From assembly GCA_018466975.1 (NCBI GenBank), contig CM031563.1, positions 1,550,001 to 1,614,000 on the forward strand: a DNA stretch of 64,000 nt. Direction: 5' to 3'. The DNA is from Sparassis latifolia. Lineage: Eukaryota; Basidiomycota; Agaricomycetes; Polyporales; Sparassidaceae. Of this stretch, positions 21,197-32,996 are shown piece by piece (the first letter of the stretch is position 1; each line of letters opens with the position of its first letter). A model generated the notes under the pieces. The model made no database searches. It saw nothing but the letters and a program-made list of their open reading frames with translations, and was not told the DNA's origin. Both the position numbers and the translations under genes were made by a program.

Positions 21197-24100
21197 ATGA
21201 ACGGCCGCAACGGAGCGATCTCTCAAGTAAACGGAGCTCAGCTGAACGGAACGCAGCAGAACTGTCGTGAAAATGGTTTCCATGAGCCGACACAAGACGA
21301 GCTGGAGCGCGAGTTACCGATGGTGTATGACGGACAGGTCCCTCTTGGGGAAGTGGTTTCTCGAGCTGTCCAAGCGATCTATGCTGAGCTATCCGAGCTT
21401 GCGGAAACGTGAGGAGTCACCCGGGCGCGCCAGACATATTCACCTACCCTTGCTTCAGGTTACCCAATATGTCAGATAGCGCGCGGAAACGGACCCTGGC
21501 AGACTGGGTAGTCCAGACAAAGAAGCAAGTTGTGAAGTTGTACGCGGTGGTGAAATGGGCACGAGATGCGGATGTCGTGCAGAAAGCCATGGTGCATTTG
21601 TTTGAGAGCACCGAGGGATGATTGTTGGTACTGATAATTTGTGTTCCTAGAATGTAACAGCATTCTTAATGGATCAGAATCAGCAATTCGAGGATGCTAT
21701 CGGAGGTTTGAAGTACGCGAAGGAAAGCCTTGACCCTGCCAGGTATGTATGGGGTGGACACCTGTTGCTGCTTCGGTCACTACGATAGTCCCTTCCCAGG
21801 ATGCGCAACCATGATTTATTAACGTCCCTCGACGTTCTTACTACTGGTTCATATCGAAGACTTCCTTCGGCCATCAAGGTCTTTGCACCCAGCTTTCGTT
21901 TGTTTCGGTGCTAATTTTGCTTGCTGTCAGAAACTCGTAGTGCCCCCAACACCTCTGACAGACGAAGAGGTGGCGAAAACACTCTCTGAAGTGGAAGATG
22001 CCATCCGGTTCCGCTTGAGAATGGTGGAGATTATTCCGACTGAGTTTGCGAGTTATCGTATTGGTAACTATACTCCGGATTATGGTGGTCTTTGACTGAG
22101 AATGCTGTTTACAGCCGATGGCCGCGTTCATTTCGTTGCACCCAAGCTATTCGAGGCGTCGCTTTGCGTACGAGGTGCGCAGAAGGGCGATGGGTGGTTT
22201 TTCGTCAATGTCGAATTTCTCTTCACCGTTGGAGGAGACCGCACTGGCATGCGAGGTATTATCATTAGCTCATTGATATTATCGTCCGATTCTCATATGC
22301 GCAGATTTCCCGCGGAAGCCTACTGGGATGCTGAAGAGGCATATAACTGATGAAGCGGATGCTCGTCTTGCATTCTACCTCCCACTTCCATCCGACCAAC
22401 CTTCCCCTCCGCCAGACGTTCCTCCAAGACCGGAACTGCCTCCTGGCGTTATAGACGCGCCGCTTGTGCGTGTCTTCAACTTCCTTCGTAGGATCTCTGT
22501 TTTGCTGCCATTCGTTCGATCTCTGACATGTCGCAGAGATGATGTCTTTGTCATATCAGTTGGAAATCTTATGGTACCAAGTAAGCGCACTTCCTGCGGG
22601 CCTGCTTCGTCACCCTCACAGTAATGACCCTGAAGGCCGAACATCTACGCTCACTTGGCTGGGCTGATTACCTGACTGTCGGGATGTCTAACAATCGACA
22701 GACACTCACCATTGCATACTGGATGTTAGTTTCCATTCCTCGATATAACTCATGATCTAACAGCTGACACGACGCAGTCGAAAACCTTCTCCTACAGCAA
22801 GGGTTAAATTACCTCCCTTAGGTGGCACTATCACGATATCCATCGTGCACGCACAATCTTCACCGGGACGTAAATCGTATCGTACACCGAAAGAGCGCGT
22901 ATTAGCCGAACTGCAACAAAAAGCCAAGCTTGATATTGGGCGGCCTTCCGACGAAGTGGAGCCTTTCAGGTTCGAAGTGAAATGGGAGCCAGAGCAAGGT
23001 GTACTGGGTGTCCTAGTTCCTAGAGAAGATGTTCAACTGCCTACAAGCTCCTTAGCAGTCGTGAGTGTTGCGTGTGACTAACTGCATAGAGCTGACGATA
23101 TTAGTAGAATCCTGATGATTTGGATGTCGGGTTATTGCTGCGAACTGTAGTCCTGAAACATACCGAGGCAATCTTGAAGGCTTTCCGGAATCAGCTGCAA
23201 CATGGTCCGATTACACGCAAAGTGTTCTCTTCCCCCGGGGCAGTGACTCTGGACATGGAAGGTGAGTCTACGTTGACAGACACCTTTAGTAAGCAAGGTA
23301 ATAATGTGTTCTGCGCCAGATGGCGTTCACGTTCTCCGGACACATTTTTGTGCAGATGAAGTAGTCATTGTCACTATTGATACGAGGACTGGTCGCTTGA
23401 GTCTTCACGACACCGGTGATCTTGCAGCCGCTGGTCGTGGACCCCGGTTTGCCCTCATCTCTCAGCAACTGAACGAAACTCCAACGATCTTCGTGGGTGC
23501 TATGGTTAAGCTGAGAGACAACGTATGGTTATCTGGCCATGTTGTGCGTTGTGTGGATCTCACATCTTCCATAGACGATCATCGAACTTGCTGAACAAAA
23601 AGCAGGTTACTTGGGCCTCCGATGTTACAAATCTCGTAATCTCTCTCCGCAAGGTATGTGACTCAGGCTCCCAAACATGTGACATCGCCCGCTCACTCGC
23701 CATCTGTAGAACTCCAGAAACTTGGGGTTGTCGCCCATGGAATATTATATATACAACTTTCAAGCTTTCCAAATCACTATCTTGTGCTAGTGATCACAGA
23801 TGACGACTTCCGTTATGCTCTCATTTCTGTGAAGACGCTTTCGGATACAATGTATGCCAATACTATCATGGAAGACATCGGCTGGCTTGATGTCCACCGT
23901 ATACATGGCGAGGACGTAGTCATCACGTCGCATGGACGTGGTGATGAACAGGAGGTACGGGTAGGGCAGAAGCGCAAACGTTTCATAAATGATGGTGGCT
24001 TTGCAAATCCACGGGAACACCATCCACAACGGCGAGTTTTATAAAGAGCACAATGGCCTCTGTACTGATGTGTTGATAGATTTCGTCTTGAAACCCAAGT

Positions 24101-25575
24101 ACTGCGGGAGTTATATGCGTATTGTTGGTGAGTCCTATTGACTGCGGGTCTGCAGTCCTTAGACTCATTGTCGCACAGTGCACGCGTCGCCTACACGAGG
24201 ATTGAACAGCAGTTCAAACTTCGCGGTATTCATTACACGCATGCCAATCCCGCAGGGGCTGCGTCTCCCGAATTGGCCCATGTACAATCGTTATTGGCGC
24301 GTTCAATACCGGCGCTTTGCGTGCAGTCGTCCGATATCCTGTCTGGAGCTCCAGCGGCAGAAGCGGCTATGCCCAATATTCGCGTCATGCCACTGAACTG
24401 GTGGTCAGAGCAGCGTGCTCAGGTGGGTGATATCATGTTCCATTCTACGAGATATTGACATGCTAGTCCAACAGGTCATAACATGCGTGAAGCTGAAATA
24501 TGTGCAGCAACCGGTGGGTAAGAGAGCTGGCAGTAGCAGTGTTATACGGCCATCAAAGAGTATCATCTACGACACAAGAGAAGCGATTGTGTCATTCCTG
24601 TCCGAAGACGTGGATAAGTGTGTAGATGAATTCCTAGAAGAATGGGCGCGGGTATCGAAGATAGTGGTCATCGCTCGCGAAGGTATGTCATTTCGTTCCC
24701 TGAATCGGAGTTTCTTTATTCAGATCCAAATTACAGTCGCCCAGATGTCACGAGAGAATAATTGGACAGATGTCCGGTTATTGTCCTTCGATCTGCAGAC
24801 CGTCGAGTTCGCGTACGCAGCGGACTACACTGTGTGTATCACCTGCACTGACCAGCTCTCTCCGACTGGTGGCTCCTATGACCTGCGGTTTTCCCGTGTT
24901 GTCGACGATGACACGCTTGTTGGGCCACATGATGCACCACCTCGGAATCCCCACGACGACTTAGAGCCTTACTTGCGTAATCTCCTGCGGAGAGGACGCC
25001 TCGCGTCCTCTCTGCATACGTTGGTGTCGCTGCTGCGCGACACTCTACCGATGGTTAGGGAGCTGGAGGACATTCGACTCAATGCGATGAGAAGAGGGGA
25101 AAATGTGGATATTTTCCCCAAAGCCGCCGGGTGGTTCAGAGTGCTGTACGGGGACCTCAGGTAGGACGGCTCCGTACTATCTACTGGTGCGCGCTCATTT
25201 GGTTTGGATAGACATGCTCTAGATTTTCGATTAATGACGGGAGCAAGAGTTGTTATCCTTGATAGTTCGCATTCTCTGTACCTTGCACAGAGAGGTCACC
25301 TCGGAGCGTCTGGTGAAATGCCTCCGAACGTCTCTTTGGCAGGCAGTGCCGTGGGACGCGACAGCAACCTCCTCCTGCGTGCCATACCCAACTTTCAATC
25401 CGTGGTGAACGAAGCGGTTCAGGAAGCAGTGGCTAAAGGTGTTGTTGGCCAAGTTGCGCCCATTGATATAGGGGTCATTTGTAGTGCATCTGCGGTCGGA
25501 GTGGTTGGAAGGGCACTGTACGAGCGAGTCTTGCAGCAGCTACGTCTCGCCGGTGCGGTGGCTGCTTTTACTTAA
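21197..25575 (+). CDS. MED14: Mediator subunit Med14 (Rgr1)
   Basis: Med14 is the scaffold joining head, middle and tail of the Mediator complex that links activators to RNA polymerase II. The N-terminal signature is clear: DELERELPMVYDGQVPLGEV, then ARKRTLADWVVQTKKQVVKL and the following helices ending with TAFLMDQNQQFEDAIGGLK across introns. Later blocks (ASLCVRGAQKGDGWFFVNVE, TGMLKRHITDEADARLAFYL) and a C-terminal half rich in beta and helical segments match a full-length subunit. The start was chosen at MNGRNGAISQVNG because the upstream in-frame GTG is not a normal start. More than ten short introns are present. Exact exon ends in 23.0-25.2 kb are not resolved. The last exon runs 25204-25575. 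Confidence 0.93.
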
Positions 25576-26479
25576 GCTATTATCTTTATGTGAGTAGTAT
25601 GAGCCTCGCTTCACGATTGTTATCGATTGATGGAGCTAAATTGTGCTTCAGAATCTACTAGGACGCAATTTTCTAGAGTATGAGTGTACGTTTGTACGGA
25701 ATTCAAGCCTAGCATGGCCGTGCCGAGCGCATCCTTAGATTCGGAGCAAGCTCTTCTCCAGCCTTCTTCGTGCCACACGTCCATCTTCAAATTATCAAGC
25801 ACCGCTGTCAACTTGTGTGACGAGTTTGCTCAAGCTCTGATCACAGATCATTTTGCGCAGATGTCATGATTCAGTAACTGCGCCAAGCGGCTCACCAATA
25901 TTCAGCGACTTCAGGTAGTAGTAGTATTTGCAACCTCTGCTAGATTCTGGCACAGAGTAAGTACTTAGCGACGTAACCGCCCAAGCGTGATCGGTTACGA
26001 GTTTAAATAACTTGGGAACTCAACTCAACTCGGCTACGAGTTGAGTTGAGTTCTGCTCTCGCCTTGGCACGTCTCGGGGCGATCTCCGGCATTATGTAAA
26101 ATGTGTGCTAAAAATATCTCAACACTTTGTATGCAAGATCGCGCATCCTTCACAGGAAAGGTTGCAGTGTTGTGCAGGGCGCATGATTGCTTTCAAACCA
26201 TATAAAGTCAAGCATAAAGAGTGAAAACCGTGACCACAGAGCAGAGCGCGAGCAACCGCAAACTCTGATCTAACCGAGACGCGGGTCTAAAATAAGGCAC
26301 CTGCTGAGGCGATCAAAGTAGGGAGACTAGGGGACATCATTGAACAGGGCGTGTGCGTATCTGGTTTCAACGCCAGTCCCCTGAGTAGGTGCACCTTACG
26401 TTATTAGTCAGTCGTTCCCCATATTTTGGTACTTAGGTGATAGTCACCTTAAGTTAACAATATTCTCTGTCTCCGTTAC
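25576..26479. other. Intergenic, with one strong hairpin
   Basis: No convincing gene is visible. A perfect 17-base-arm hairpin lies at 26016-26053 (separate entry). The part 26200-26470 is the likely promoter of the next gene. Confidence 0.5.
26016..26053. repeat. Perfect hairpin with 17-base arms
   Basis: Arms gaactcaactcaactcg (26016-26032) and cgagttgagttgagttc (26037-26053) are exact inverted copies around a 4-base loop. The arms are built from an AACTC repeat unit. No Helitron-type CTRR end follows it closely. It is not placed as a terminator of either neighbour. Confidence 0.85.
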
Positions 26480-27517
26480 ATGGATAACAACGTCTTGCAA
26501 GTATCTGATGTTCCTGCACCGTGGTTGCTGGAAGGCGAGGTGAGTAAATTCAACAGGTCACGAAGAATAAGAGTAGGTAGGATCTGACTCGATGGCAGGC
26601 ATGGTGGTTCTTCACTGCTTTGTTCCACTGGCCCAAGAAGGGGGAAATGTCTGCGCCGGGCTACTTTGACCCGCTGCACGAGCGCTCGCGCGCTCTTGCC
26701 ACCGAGGAGGGTGCCTACCTAGGGAGTCATGGGATGATTCAGCTCGTTCGTTATACGGACAGCCCTGCAGGTGAGAATTGTCGATATCCCAGTGCGCGGA
26801 AAAGTAAATCTCTCCTGGGGAGGTCCATATGACGAACTCATCGTCTTGCCTGGGTCGTTCAAGTCCCCACCTGGCGTGAAGCCCGCAAAATCGTCTCGCA
26901 TCACTCGAATCTATGTATCGACCATGAACTCTGTGGTTAATGGTGAGGAGCCAGGACACGAACCTGATATACAATGCTCTAATCCTAGAACTACTACAGG
27001 TCGGCGGAATTGGAATATCCCCAAGACGATAGCGAAGTTTTCCTTCACCCCCAACTCGGATGGGGTGTTGGAAGTCAAAGTCTTTGCTCCCACGTCGCTA
27101 GAAACTCCCGGGTCCCCAATCTTCAGCGATACGCCATTCTTCGCAGTCAACATCCGACCGAGCGTCATTCCCGTACCCGCAATTCCTTTGAATTTGAAGC
27201 ACTTGCCCATGCCCTTCATTCTTGTACAGCCCCCGCTGGAAGCGTCGCCCTCAGCTGGTCAGGACGGGTGCATCGGCACGGACCACTGGGTCTCTGTTGA
27301 CGTGTCCGACTATGGAGGCCGCGTGAAGCCGATCAGGTGGAAGGGCGGACTGGCTGTCGTTGACTCTAACACACAGAAGACCAGCACTCGAATCGCGGAC
27401 GGAGTCGGTTTCCCGGATGTTGTCCCGTACAGTATGGGACTCCATCTTGCACAGATGAAGATTCAGTTTCCAGAGAGCGTCGTCCTTCAGGTGGACCCAA
27501 GTGAGCAGTCTGAATGA
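26480..27517 (+). CDS. Acetoacetate-decarboxylase-fold protein
   Basis: The protein has the look of the fungal branch of the acetoacetate decarboxylase-like superfamily. It shows APWLLEGEAWWFF at the N-terminus, then YDELIVLPGSF, then RITRIYVSTM, and NGRRNWNIPKTIAKFSF across an intron. Exons are 26480-26539, about 26600-26770, about 26831-26943 and 27000-27517, and all joins keep the frame. Whether it decarboxylates acetoacetate is unknown. The lysine of the bacterial enzyme was not identified here, and most fungal homologues are uncharacterised. No signal peptide or membrane segment was seen. The ATG at 26480 is the first in frame. Confidence 0.8.
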
Positions 27518-27968
27518 GCCTGCATTTTGGTCCGATACGTATTGTGACGTGTTTGTATCTCTGCTGCTCTGTAAACTTTACGAACAAGCCTCCTTGCGCG
27601 GGAAACCCGTGACCTGCACACATTGCCAGCATTCCGAATCCGAGAAGAGTAAAGCACTTGCGCCCGATTGTCACCTGTGCCTCCGCCTTGCAGTCAGATA
27701 CAGCCGTATCAGTATATCACTGATAGCGGTGTGGCGCGACGTGACCTGCCCGTACCGAGTACTTATCTCCTTGCATAGCGCGCGACCCGCGATATAATTA
27801 AATTTAAATGAGAGTGAAGGAGCACAATGTTCAGCACTCACGCGGAAACCAAGAGCGTCAGCAGGGCACCGGAAAGTTTTTTTAGATGAAATTAACAGGT
27901 AGGCTACGCTGGTCGCGTCGACGCGTCTCAGTGTGAGTCACGGTACCAGATCTGTGGGAACGTGTTTC

Positions 27969-28009
27969 GTAGATCAACCTTTCGGTTACTAACCGAAAGG
28001 TTGATCTAC
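27969..28009. repeat. 41-base perfect palindrome
   Basis: Two 20-base arms (gtagatcaacctttcggtta and its exact inverse) surround a single C at 27989. The sequence that follows (ggttcgacccc at 28023) resembles a tRNA T-arm, but no matching A box, acceptor stem or D arm is present. A transcript would form a very stable hairpin. Confidence 0.9.
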
Positions 28010-28281
28010 ATTGGTGTGCTACGGTTCGACCCCTGCAACTCATAGCAGACTAGCTGAGACACCAACGACCCACCACCATCAGCAGCGTCATCTGGTGCTA
28101 GGTGGTTCCGCATGCACACTCGGTTCGGATATCCAGCTGTTGCAGTCCAAGAAGTCCAGCCCTCGTTCAGACTTGCTCTAGAAACCGCCAACGCGTTTCG
28201 GAATGCCCGCCTCTATGCTCTTTCGACCCATGACAGCGTGCTCACGGTCCTGCACCTGCCAAGCTATATAGCAAAGCTTAT

Positions 28282-28574
28282 TTACAGCCAAATTCAGAAC
28301 GTTAGACGTTTCTCGTTGAAACTCACCTCCCGATTTCTGTTCGTGTTTTAGTGCGAACAAACAGTCCTTAGGCCGAATATGGCAAGCTGTCTGTACTGAC
28401 TTGACCTGAGGCTCTGAGAGAATGTAAGTAGCCGGTGTCGCTGGATTGCTGCCGGATCTCCAGCGAGCGCTCGAGCATCTATTTATTTCTCCTGCACTAA
28501 AACGTTGCGCCACAAACAAGAATCGGGAGGTGAGTTTCATCGAGAAACGTCTAACGTTCTGAATTTAGCTGTAA
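28282..28574. mobile_element. Fold-back / MITE-like inverted repeat element
   Basis: The left arm (28282 to about 28349, ttacagccaaattcagaacg and on) and the right arm (about 28507-28574) are inverted copies with two substitutions in the outer 54 bases and a few more inside. A further ttttagtgc block is shared after a short insertion. The spacer is about 150 bases. No target-site duplication was identified. The arms contain no gene. Confidence 0.65.
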
Positions 28575-28973
28575 CTGACAGAATGGCTGATTCCCATCCT
28601 GCACCGCAGCCGCGATCACCACGCTGCCGCCGTGCACCGCTCTTACGGACGAGGAGCCATTTCGAGACGGTGTAACATCTCCTTATTATACTTTGCTTTA
28701 AGCTGTATGGTGTTAATTCGTATGCAGTGACCATCTCTCGCATCTTCAGTCGTGCTCTTCCGTTCCCTTCCTTTCACTGTCTCCAGAGACCGATAGGCCC
28801 TACCGGGTAGTGAGATGGGAGTGTCGTTCGTCAGGCCCTTCAAGTTGGTTCTGTCCAAGCTTGATGCCTCAGATATAGGTGTGTGTTTAGAGACTTGTGC
28901 AGTGACATCAGTTGCCTTCCCGCTAGCAACGTATGGTTGATATCGCTGGAATGCTGATTTTCCTGACTTAGCG

Positions 28974-31086
28974 ATGCGGATCCAGGAGGTGGAGCAGGTC
29001 GAATATCGGTTGTACAGGCGAAGATGGGTCGGGCTCGTCGCGATCGTGCGTTTCCCTCACCGCTGTGGATATTAGGCGAAGTTGAGGCAATAGACAGATG
29101 ATACTGAACGTGGTTGCGGGGATGCCTCTCGTATGGTTCGGCCCCATCGCGGACGATGGTACGTTCGTGACTTGTCAATTGCGCAGGATTTAAACTCATA
29201 TATCATACCCGCAAACTCAGTGGTCGAGCAATTTGGCATCACCCTCGACCAGGTAAATTGGCTGGGAAATGTCGTGAACGTCATCTACGTACCCTGCGCG
29301 TGCGTAATACCCGCACTATATTCATGTATCGGCCTCAAAAAATCGGTACGCGCGAGAATTTTGTGTATTCTGTCCTCCGTGATTTTATCTGATCCCGATG
29401 TGCAGTGCTATGTGGGCGCGATATGTTTCGTCGTTTCTGGTTGGATACGCTACGCCGCAACAGCGAAGCCGCTGTCGATGAATGGTGCCTTCGTTCTGAT
29501 GCTCCTGGGACAAGTGAGACGTCTCCTTGCGCCATGGGCGTGTCTTAATCTGCAGCGTCTGTGACATAGATACTTGCCGGGTTCGCCCAACCGATATTCC
29601 AGGTGCTGATCCCGAGGTATTCGGAAAAGTGGTTTGACCTCAGAGGTCGCACCACTGCGACCATGCTTATGTCGATAGGTCCGTGGTATTTCGCTTCCAT
29701 TCATGCAAATATTCTGACTTACCTAGCCAATCCATTTGGGACCGGTTTGTCTCAATTGATATCGCCCTTGTGCGGGACCCCTGGTCAGTCGGTTAGTGCT
29801 CATCGCTCTTGTTTTGGGATCTTGTTAGCTGAACAGTGATTGATTTTGCGTAGCTCCTCATTCTGGGCATTGTATTCAGCGCCGCGACGCCGCTTGTATT
29901 CTTCATCGAGGATGCACCCCCCACCCCTCCAAGTATGTGTTAGTTCATCATGTCCACGTACCTATCTTTTGACTGTGCGGTCACCTCTTCCCGTGCAGCA
30001 CCTTCCGCTGCCGAACAGAACCCATCTTTCAGGTCGCTCGTCATTGCCCTGATAGGGAAGACACCATACGATGCGCCGACGTACATGACTTTCCGACAAC
30101 GCATCGACTTTGTCGTGATGGCGCTTGTTTTTGGGGTGTTGGTCGGAATGTGAGCGTGCACTCCCAATTTTCCCTCTTTCGCACTGACGTCTTGTGCAGC
30201 ACCACGTCCTTCTCCATCCTCACAGCGCAAGACCTTGTGAGCCCACTCCCGATACCATGTTTGCATGACGTTGACGCCCCCGCAGGAGCCGTACGGCTAC
30301 GGCGACTTGATCTCCGGCCTGATGGGCGCAACTATCCTCCTCGTCGGTGTCGTCGCGGCGGTGATCACCGCCCCGCTCTTCGACCGCGTTCTGTCGCACC
30401 ACCTTGCGCTCAGCTGCAAGTGTGTGTGCCCCATACTCGGGGCAAGCTGGCTGAGTCTGATCTGGGCAGGTACGTGTGTGTCCCTTCTCTTCCCCGCACA
30501 TACATGGGTTTCGTTGTGTGGAGCGGTAGCTGACGCGTCATCGCAGTGCGCGCGAACAACACTGGCGCGCTCTTCGCCATCATGGCCATCATCGGCGCGT
30601 CGAGCCTGACCCTGCTCCCGGTCGCGCTCGAGCTCGCGGTAGAGCTTACGCGCAACGCAGATGGGAGTTCCGCCGTGCTCTGGGGATCGTACGCGCCCTC
30701 TTTCGCGTATCGCCGCGTGTTCACGTCTGACCCCTTCTCGAAGGGCTAACCTGTTTGCTGTGATCTTTGTCGTCGGTGCGTGCACCGCTCTCCTCACTTT
30801 GAGATCTTTCGCGCTGATATGAGTTGCAGTCGAGGGCGCACTACGCGCCGGGCCAGATGCGCACCTGCCGTACAACATGTCGCGCGCGCTCATATTCCAG
30901 GGCGTCCTCGCATGCACCATCGTCGTCGCATTGGTGCTCGAGGGCAAACAGCAGCGGCGCGCGGAGGATGAGCGCCGGATAGCAGCTGCTCGTGCGGGTA
31001 CGGGTGATGCGCTGCGGCTTGCAGAGATCGTACGGCGCAGCGATGGGAAGTCGGACGCGGGGACGGGATGTGGGCTCGATGTGTAG
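28974..31086 (+). CDS. FLVCR-like major facilitator superfamily transporter
   Basis: The protein resembles the FLVCR/SLC49 branch of the MFS. The first membrane helix region reads VAIMILNVVAGMPLVWFGPI, then QFGITLDQVNWLGNVVNVIY, then FVVSGWIRYAATAKPLS. An MFS loop with PRYSEKWFDLRGRTTATML follows, and later helices include SGLMGATILLVGVVAAVIT and RANNTGALFAIMAIIGASS. About twelve membrane segments are expected and most can be traced. Animal relatives carry haem, choline or ethanolamine; the fungal substrate is unknown. The start at 28974 is the only ATG after an in-frame stop but may not be right. Exons near 30.0-30.3 kb are uncertain. The end is charged and Ala/Arg-rich. Confidence 0.85.
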
Positions 31087-31730
31087 GCTCGCGGGTTGGT
31101 GTCTGTGCTGATAAATGGGATTGTCGTATCCATAGATGTGTTGTAGTGGTGTAATATTGGTTTCCATTACTACTTACTCATTTTGGACTTTAGAAACCCA
31201 GAGGTTCCTCTACATAGATACGGATACTAACTATTGTCTTGCCATACCGCCCGCCGGGCGCACTGACTCTCGCGTGCCGCACAGCTCGTCCGACCAGTTG
31301 ATTTTTTTGGTAGAAGCCTTTAACTTTGTGAACTCCGAGCACGCACAGAGCGGCCGGTGACGACCACGACCTTCACCATGCATCACACCGCCGATCGTCC
31401 CTGGACATGTCCTCGACGCCGACGAGAAGCGTTGGAAAATCGAATGAACATACGGTAAGCAGCGGCAAAGCAAGGCAGCAAGATGTGCACATCTCCGACT
31501 CCACGAACTGGAGGAGATTTGTCGGCCCGAGGAGGCGTCTCAAGCGTATTAATGGGCGCTAACTGGGAGCTCCCTGACAGGCTGTCAGCGGCGGTATGAA
31601 GCGATTTACTCATCGCGACTCTACGCGCGAATGAGACCGAGAGAAAGATAGATCGCAAAGAGAAGGTGAGTTAACTTATAAATGGGAGAGGGCGTACTGG
31701 CGGACGACTTGTCTCTTAGCATCCCCCGCC
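31087..31730. other. Intergenic, nothing recognised
   Basis: The stretch contains the 3' flank of the MFS gene and the probable promoter of the hydrolase. Small frames on both strands lack recognisable motifs. Confidence 0.5.
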
Positions 31731-32996
31731 ATGGTGTATGCGTGGCGACATCAACCTTTCAAAGCCATCTACCTAATCTATGGGGCCGCTAAAGTACTTG
31801 CACTAATCCCTCTCTGGTGCTTGCGCTATACTCTTCCTTCCTGGCGCCCACGGCGGTCCTGGTCGTTGAAGAAAACCCTCGTAATGCGTCTCGTTCCCTA
31901 CGTATTCGGTGAAATCCAAGAGAAGTACGCCCGCACCCAAAAGTGCCTGACATCACCAAATGCTGACCTTCGTTGCAGAGTAGGACAGCTTCAATCTTGG
32001 CCATCCTGACGTGCAGTGGAAGAAGGTCCAGGAATCAAGGGCGTCTGGGTGGACGCTGTTCCCCATCTTATTACTGGAAATGTGAGAGAATGGGCGACTG
32101 CTGCTGGTGTAGAGCCAGTGCGCATCCCCGGCTACTGGACAGATAAAGTGAATTATAACACTCCAATAAGAAAGGCACCTGCGGCTGGGGAAAAGGTCAT
32201 CTACTTCATCCATGGCGGTGCTTTCATGTGCCTATCCGCACACCCGGAGTGCATATTGTCAGTCATTCCCCGTCTGATCATGCAGCAATGTCCATTCGCC
32301 AAACGTGCCTTCACCATCGAATATCGTATCAGCGACCCAGGGCCAGATTCAAATGCTATCCCTAATTCCTTTCCAGCTGGCCTTATGGATGTCGTCGCTG
32401 GATATGTCTACCTAGTGGATGTTGTCGGGTTTGAACCCGAGAATATCATCGTTGTCGGGGACTCAGCGGGGGGGAACCTCGCCCTTGCTTTCGCGCGATA
32501 TCTCGTCGACCACATCGCGGAGCTATCCGCGACCGTGAAGACCCTGGGACCCTTACCGCCTTCCTATCCACTAGTACTCTTGTCGCCATGGTGCGACCTG
32601 GGCACCTCGCACGAGAGCCCAGCGTCCTCCTTGGTGACGAACACGTACGACTTCCTTCCCGATGTGCGAAGAGGCCTCCTGTTTGAGGTTCGCAAGGTGT
32701 ACGCAGGCCTGCTTGGGATGGAGGGTGCGAGCGTGAACCCGTACCTCTCGCCGGCATCCACTCATTCGGCCATGGACGGCCCGTCGTTCAAAGGGTTTCC
32801 CCCCACATTCATTTCGGCGGGTGGGATGGAGCGGTTCGTGGACCAATGTAGGACGCTGGCGAAGAAGATGGCGGCGGATTTGGGGGAAGATCGGGTGGTG
32901 TACGTCGAGGAGCCCGATGCCTGCCACGATGTTCTTGTGTTACCCTTCGAGCAACGCAATGATACCATGAAGGCTTTAGCGCTGTGGCTCGCCTGA
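31731..32996 (+). CDS. HSL-type alpha/beta hydrolase
   Basis: The protein has the hormone-sensitive-lipase-like layout: an N-terminal membrane-near helix (YLIYGAAKVLALIPLWCLRY), the oxyanion motif HGGAF, the nucleophile elbow GDSAGG, and a C-terminal DACHDV that carries the likely catalytic His. It is probably an esterase anchored to a membrane; the substrate is unknown. The main exon is 32016-32996. The join to the first exon (31731 to about 31932) is awkward. The stretch at 31985-32010 encodes FNLGHPDVQW, as expected of the family, but in a frame that does not run into the main exon. An intron from GTACGC to GGAAG restores the frame but drops it. A one-base change or an assembly error is possible. 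Confidence 0.8.

Larger units (their letters stand above)
27518..28973. other. Intergenic region with palindrome and fold-back structure
   Basis: No supported gene is found. It holds a 41-base palindrome (27969-28009) and a fold-back repeat pair (28282-28574), both listed separately. A minus-strand 120-codon frame across the fold-back arms is a by-product of the repeat. Confidence 0.55.

Noticed and set aside
26016..26053. Helitron 3' end suggested by the hairpin
   Set aside because: No CTRR end follows within about 10-15 bases, no Rep/helicase gene is near, and no partner 5' TC end was found.
28023..28033. tRNA gene suggested by ggttcgacccc after an anticodon-like hairpin
   Set aside because: No A box, D arm or acceptor stem pairs with it, and the spacing from the hairpin to the T-arm-like string is wrong.
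28178..28540. 120-codon minus-strand frame
   Set aside because: Both ends lie in the arms of the fold-back element; the shared KLTSRFLFV string on both strands is due to the inverted repeat.
30297..31133. 278-codon minus-strand frame
   Set aside because: It is antisense to the FLVCR-like gene, is Arg/Thr/Ala-rich, and has no motif; the plus strand explains the codon pattern.
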